Positions 5,137 to 7,471 of a DNA stretch of 7,471 nucleotides are shown piece by piece (position 1 is the first letter of the stretch; every line of letters starts with the position of its first letter). The position numbers were made by a program, and so were the translations under genes. The notes under the pieces are model-generated. The model searched no databases. It saw only the letters and a list, made by a program, of their open reading frames with translations, and had not been told where the DNA came from. The stretch lies in the NCBI GenBank assembly GCA_946221765.1, contig CAMIMK010000147.1, positions 1 through 7,471 of the forward strand, written 5' to 3'. The DNA comes from an uncultured Rhodovulum sp. (GTDB lineage Bacteria; Pseudomonadota; Alphaproteobacteria; Rhodobacterales; Rhodobacteraceae).

Positions 5137-5678
5137 GAGAGGGTCTGGAACCCGGGACGGATCGGTCCGCCGGGTCTTGTCGCGCTCGGGTGCGTCGATC
5201 CCTCCCGCTGGTATCCCCGATAGTGGCGGGAGGGATCTCCCGCCGGGATCCCGAAACTCCCGCCCCGGCCCGCCGCCGCCGCAGTCCCGGACAGACTCTG
5301 AGGACGACGGTCGGGCTGGCGCTCGGGGCGCTGCTGCTGGCGGGCTGCGCGACGCGGACCGGCGTCGTCGTGGCGACCGAGGACCGGGCCGAGCGGTATG
5401 TGGGCGCGCGGTCGAAGGGGGCGGGATCGGACACCGTCTCGCTGACCTCGCAGACCGGGGCGGACTGCGGCGGCAGCCTGAAGTCCACCACCGAGGCGGG
5501 AACGCGCCGCCCGGCGGCGGTGGGCGGCGTGAAATGCGACGATGGAAAATCCGGCGTCCTCCTGTTCTCGGATGCGAAGGACGATCTCGAGGGCCGGGTC
5601 AGCGGCGTCATCGACCAGAAACCCGTGGACGGGCGGTGGGGCAAGCGGATCACCGGCATCGCGGAGGCCGGGATTTGA
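5133..5678 (+). CDS. Small lipoprotein of unknown function, start uncertain
   Basis: The annotated ATG overlaps the dihydropyrimidinase stop (ATGA). The open frame gives 181 residues, but the lipobox LLAGC ends at Cys72, which leaves a basic N-terminus far longer than a normal lipoprotein signal. The stretch LRTTVGLALGALLLAGC (56-72) alone is a typical lipoprotein signal, and the DNA before it contains strong hairpins. The true start may therefore be a rare codon near it: CTG 5298, or GTG at 5223 or 5190. None of these has a good ribosome binding site. After lipidation at Cys72 about 110 residues remain, with two cysteines (112 in DCGGSL, 135 in VKCDDGKSG) probably forming a disulphide in the periplasm. 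The GG..C..DG..G pattern resembles small secreted alphaproteobacterial proteins of unknown role. Its end overlaps the ABC ATPase start by four bases (TTGA). Confidence 0.65.
   Translation: MREGLEPGTDRSAGSCRARVRRSLPLVSPIVAGGISRRDPETPAPARRRRSPGQTLRTTVGLALGALLLAGCATRTGVVVATEDRAERYVGARSKGAGSDTVSLTSQTGADCGGSLKSTTEAGTRRPAAVGGVKCDDGKSGVLLFSDAKDDLEGRVSGVIDQKPVDGRWGKRITGIAEAGI
5197..5264 (+). repeat. Competing inverted repeats after dihydropyrimidinase
   Basis: GATCCCTCCCGC (5197-5208) and GCGGGAGGGATC (5226-5237) form a perfect 12-bp stem. The apical part can add TATC/GATA (5212-5215, 5219-5222) around a CCC loop. The middle arm can alternatively pair to the right: GGCGGGA (5225-5231) with TCCCGCC (5238-5244), or GGGATC (5232-5237) with GATCCC (5247-5252). 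Another TCCCGCC lies at 5258-5264. The first and second folds exclude each other. There is no T-tract, so this is not a simple terminator. It may stabilise the upstream mRNA or modulate expression of the lipoprotein and ATPase genes. Confidence 0.6.
5663..5667 (+). promoter_or_regulatory. Ribosome binding site that decides the TTG start of the ATPase
   Basis: GGAGG lies seven bases before TTG 5675. This start gives the canonical length and N-terminus of the ATPase family; upstream in-frame extensions look non-coding because they lie within the lipoprotein gene. Confidence 0.75.
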
Positions 5679-6460
5679 GCAACACGCCGGCACTTGAGGC
5701 CCGGGGGCTCGACCTCGTCTTCCAGACCGCCGATGGCCCGGTCCATGCCCTGAAGGGCGTGGACCTGACGATCGCGCGCGGGGATTTCGTCAGCTTCATC
5801 GGGCCGTCGGGCTGCGGGAAGACCACCTTTCTCCGGGTCGCGGCCGATCTGGAGCAGCCGACCGGCGGGGAGATGCGAGTGAACGGGGTGAGCCCGGCCG
5901 CGGCGCGCGAGGCGCGGGCCTATGGCTATGTCTCTCAGGCCGCAGGCCTTTTTCCCTGGCGCACGATCGGCCGGAACATCGCCCTGCCGCTGGAGATCAT
6001 GGGCTATCCGGCGGCCGAGCGCGCCGCCCGGGTCGCCCGGGTGCTGGAGATGGTGGAACTGACCGGCTTCGAGAGGAAATACCCCTGGCAGCTCTCGGGG
6101 GGGATGCAGCAGCGCGCCTCGATCGCCCGGGCGCTGGCCTTCGATGCCGACATCCTGCTGATGGACGAGCCCTTCGGGGCGCTGGACGAGATCGTGCGCG
6201 ACCGGTTGAACGAACAGCTCCGCGACCTCTGGGCGCGGACGGGCAAGACCATCGCCTTCGTCACCCATTCGATCCCGGAGGCCGTCTATCTCTCCACCCG
6301 GATCGTGGTGATGAGCCCGCGGCCGGGCCGGGTGACCGACGTGATCGAGAGCCCCCTGCCGCCGGAGCGGCCGCTCCATATCCGCGAGAGCCCGGAATTC
6401 CTGGAAATCGCCGCCCGGGTCCGCGACGGCCTGCGGGCCGGCATGGGGGCGGAGGTGTGA
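5675..6460 (+). CDS. ABC transporter ATP-binding protein, NitT/TauT family
   Basis: This cytoplasmic ATPase would power an importer of the nitrate/taurine/sulfonate and pyrimidine-precursor class. Its 261 residues match the family. All nucleotide-binding motifs are intact: Walker A GPSGCGKT (43-50), Q-loop Gln88 in YVSQ followed by the group hallmark LFPWRT, signature LSGGMQQR (140-147), Walker B ILLMDEP (160-166, Asp164/Glu165), D-loop GALDE and switch His198 in VTHSIPEA. The gene starts with TTG, overlapping the lipoprotein stop, with a good ribosome binding site. Location after dihydropyrimidinase suggests uptake of a pyrimidine or hydantoin compound. No permease or binding-protein gene follows; a convergent moaA begins 31 bp later. 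The partners must be encoded elsewhere, or the gene is left over from a larger operon. The transported substrate is inferred from context only. Confidence 0.9.
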   Translation: MSNTPALEARGLDLVFQTADGPVHALKGVDLTIARGDFVSFIGPSGCGKTTFLRVAADLEQPTGGEMRVNGVSPAAAREARAYGYVSQAAGLFPWRTIGRNIALPLEIMGYPAAERAARVARVLEMVELTGFERKYPWQLSGGMQQRASIARALAFDADILLMDEPFGALDEIVRDRLNEQLRDLWARTGKTIAFVTHSIPEAVYLSTRIVVMSPRPGRVTDVIESPLPPERPLHIRESPEFLEIAARVRDGLRAGMGAEV

Positions 6461-6491
6461 TCCCGGACCCCGGTGGGGCGGTCAGGCCGGC

Positions 6492-7471
6492 TCAGCCGCC
6501 GGTATGGCTCATGTGCCGGAGCACCTGGCCGCGCACCGTCTGGCGGGAATAGTCGAAGTCATGCCCGCGCGGTTTCAGCCGGATGGCGGCGCGGATCGCG
6601 TCCCGGAGCGGCGCGTCATCCTGCGGATTGGCGCGCAGCGGCCGGCGCAGGTCGGCATCCGCATCCTGCCCGAGGCAGAGATAGAGCTGGCCGGTGCAGG
6701 TCACCCGCACCCGGTTGCAGCTTTCGCAGAAGTTGTGCGTCAGCGGCGTGATGAAGCCGATCCGCCCGCCGGTCTCCGCCACCCGCACGTAGCGGGCGGG
6801 GCCGCCGGTGCGCTCCGGCGTGTCGTTGAGCGTCCAGCGCCCCTCAAGATCGGCCCGGAGATCGCGCAGGGAGTAATACTGTTCCAGCCGGTTCTCGTTG
6901 CCGAGGTCGCCCATCGGCATCACCTCGATGAAGGTGAGGTCATGGCCCTGATCGCCGCACCAGGCGACGAGATCGTGGATCTCGGCGTCGTTCACGCCGC
7001 GGAGCGCGACGGCGTTGATCTTCACCTGGATGCCGGCTGCGGTCGCCGCCGCCACGCCTGCGAGCACCTGCGCGAGGTCGCCGCGGCGGGTGATCGCCCG
7101 GAACCGGTCGGGGTCGAGCGTGTCGATCGACACATTGACCCGCCGCACCCCGCACTCCGCGAGTTCCGCGGCATGGCGGGCGAGCTGGCTGCCGTTCGTC
7201 GTCAGGGTCAGCTCGTCGAGGGCGCCCGAGCCGAGGTGCCGGGACATCGCCCGGAAGAAGCCGAGGATGTCGCGGCGGACCAGCGGCTCGCCCCCGGTCA
7301 CCCGCAGCTTGCGCACGCCGAGATCGATGAAGGCCGAGCAGAGCCGGTCGAGTTCCTCCAGCGTCAGCAGTTCGGCCTTCGGCAGGAACTGCATCGTCTC
7401 CGACATGCAGTAGACGCAGCGGAAATCGCACCGGTCCGTCACCGAGACCCGGAGATAGGTGATGCGGCGGG
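6492..7471 (-). CDS. moaA: GTP 3',8-cyclase MoaA, N-terminus cut by the window edge
   Basis: This radical-SAM enzyme rearranges GTP to 3',8-cyclo-7,8-dihydro-GTP, the first step of molybdenum cofactor synthesis, acting before MoaC. About 325 residues are visible, so only around ten N-terminal residues are missing. The start of the visible part, RRITYLRVSVTDRCDFRC, is characteristic. The SAM-binding [4Fe-4S] cluster motif C-x3-C-x2-C (CDFRCVYC) is followed by TGGEPLVRRD. The C-terminal substrate-binding cluster is CESCNRVRVTC...C with spacing C-x2-C-x13-C. The protein ends in the conserved Gly-Gly needed for activity in characterised MoaA. It is convergent with the ABC ATPase gene and unrelated to the pyrimidine cluster. 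The 31-bp gap holds only a 4-bp CCCC/GGGG hairpin (6468-6478) without T-tracts, so no clear terminator is visible. Confidence 0.96.
   Translation of the reverse strand, partial: RRITYLRVSVTDRCDFRCVYCMSETMQFLPKAELLTLEELDRLCSAFIDLGVRKLRVTGGEPLVRRDILGFFRAMSRHLGSGALDELTLTTNGSQLARHAAELAECGVRRVNVSIDTLDPDRFRAITRRGDLAQVLAGVAAATAAGIQVKINAVALRGVNDAEIHDLVAWCGDQGHDLTFIEVMPMGDLGNENRLEQYYSLRDLRADLEGRWTLNDTPERTGGPARYVRVAETGGRIGFITPLTHNFCESCNRVRVTCTGQLYLCLGQDADADLRRPLRANPQDDAPLRDAIRAAIRLKPRGHDFDYSRQTVRGQVLRHMSHTGG

Noticed and set aside
6468..6478. CCCC/GGGG mini-hairpin between the ATPase and moaA as a convergent terminator.
   Set aside because: Only four base pairs and no T-tract on either strand.
1..7471. 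CRISPR arrays, insertion sequences, tRNA or rRNA genes, attachment sites.
   Set aside because: No regularly spaced repeats, transposase-like proteins, terminal inverted repeats or recognisable structural RNA genes were seen on either strand.

Overview
The window is GC-rich, with strongly G/C-biased third codon positions. Its gene content and the style of its proteins fit an alphaproteobacterium of the Rhodobacteraceae type. That assignment rests on composition and recognised protein families, not on a database search.

Layout. (1) Bases 1-59 hold the first 19 codons of a minus-strand gene that looks like 3-oxoacid CoA-transferase subunit A, with a ribosome binding site and a candidate promoter. 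(2) Bases 60-736 contain no convincing protein gene. They do contain a strong plus-strand intrinsic terminator (431-469) with no plus-strand gene in front of it, preceded by several small hairpins and an AT-rich island. I read this as a candidate small RNA of about 165 nt. (3) A minus-strand gene (737-1219) encodes a 160-residue protein of unknown function with a duplicated motif. (4) A 313-bp divergent intergenic region carries two nearly identical 15-bp direct repeats. (5) From 1533 to 6460 runs a plus-strand cluster: a Zn-dependent N-carbamoyl amidohydrolase (beta-ureidopropionase type), an exported small protein, a cytoplasmic small protein, dihydropyrimidinase, a small lipoprotein and an ABC transporter ATPase. 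(6) moaA lies convergently on the minus strand and runs off the right edge.

How the genes work together. The two amidohydrolases are consecutive steps of reductive pyrimidine (or hydantoin) breakdown. Dihydropyrimidinase opens dihydrouracil to N-carbamoyl-beta-alanine. The carbamoylase then releases beta-alanine, CO2 and ammonia. The first enzyme of the pathway, dihydropyrimidine dehydrogenase (PreT/PreA), is not in the window. The ATPase belongs to the nitrate/taurine/pyrimidine-precursor importer group, but no permease or substrate-binding protein follows it. Several junctions overlap (GTGA, ATGA, TTGA), which supports translational coupling. The gap before the 107-residue gene and the hairpin-rich stretch after dihydropyrimidinase are possible points of differential expression.

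No CRISPR array, transposon, tRNA or rRNA was seen. The most interesting items are the candidate small RNA, the three unrecognised small genes built into the pyrimidine cluster, the competing hairpins at 5197-5264, and the direct repeats in the divergent control region.
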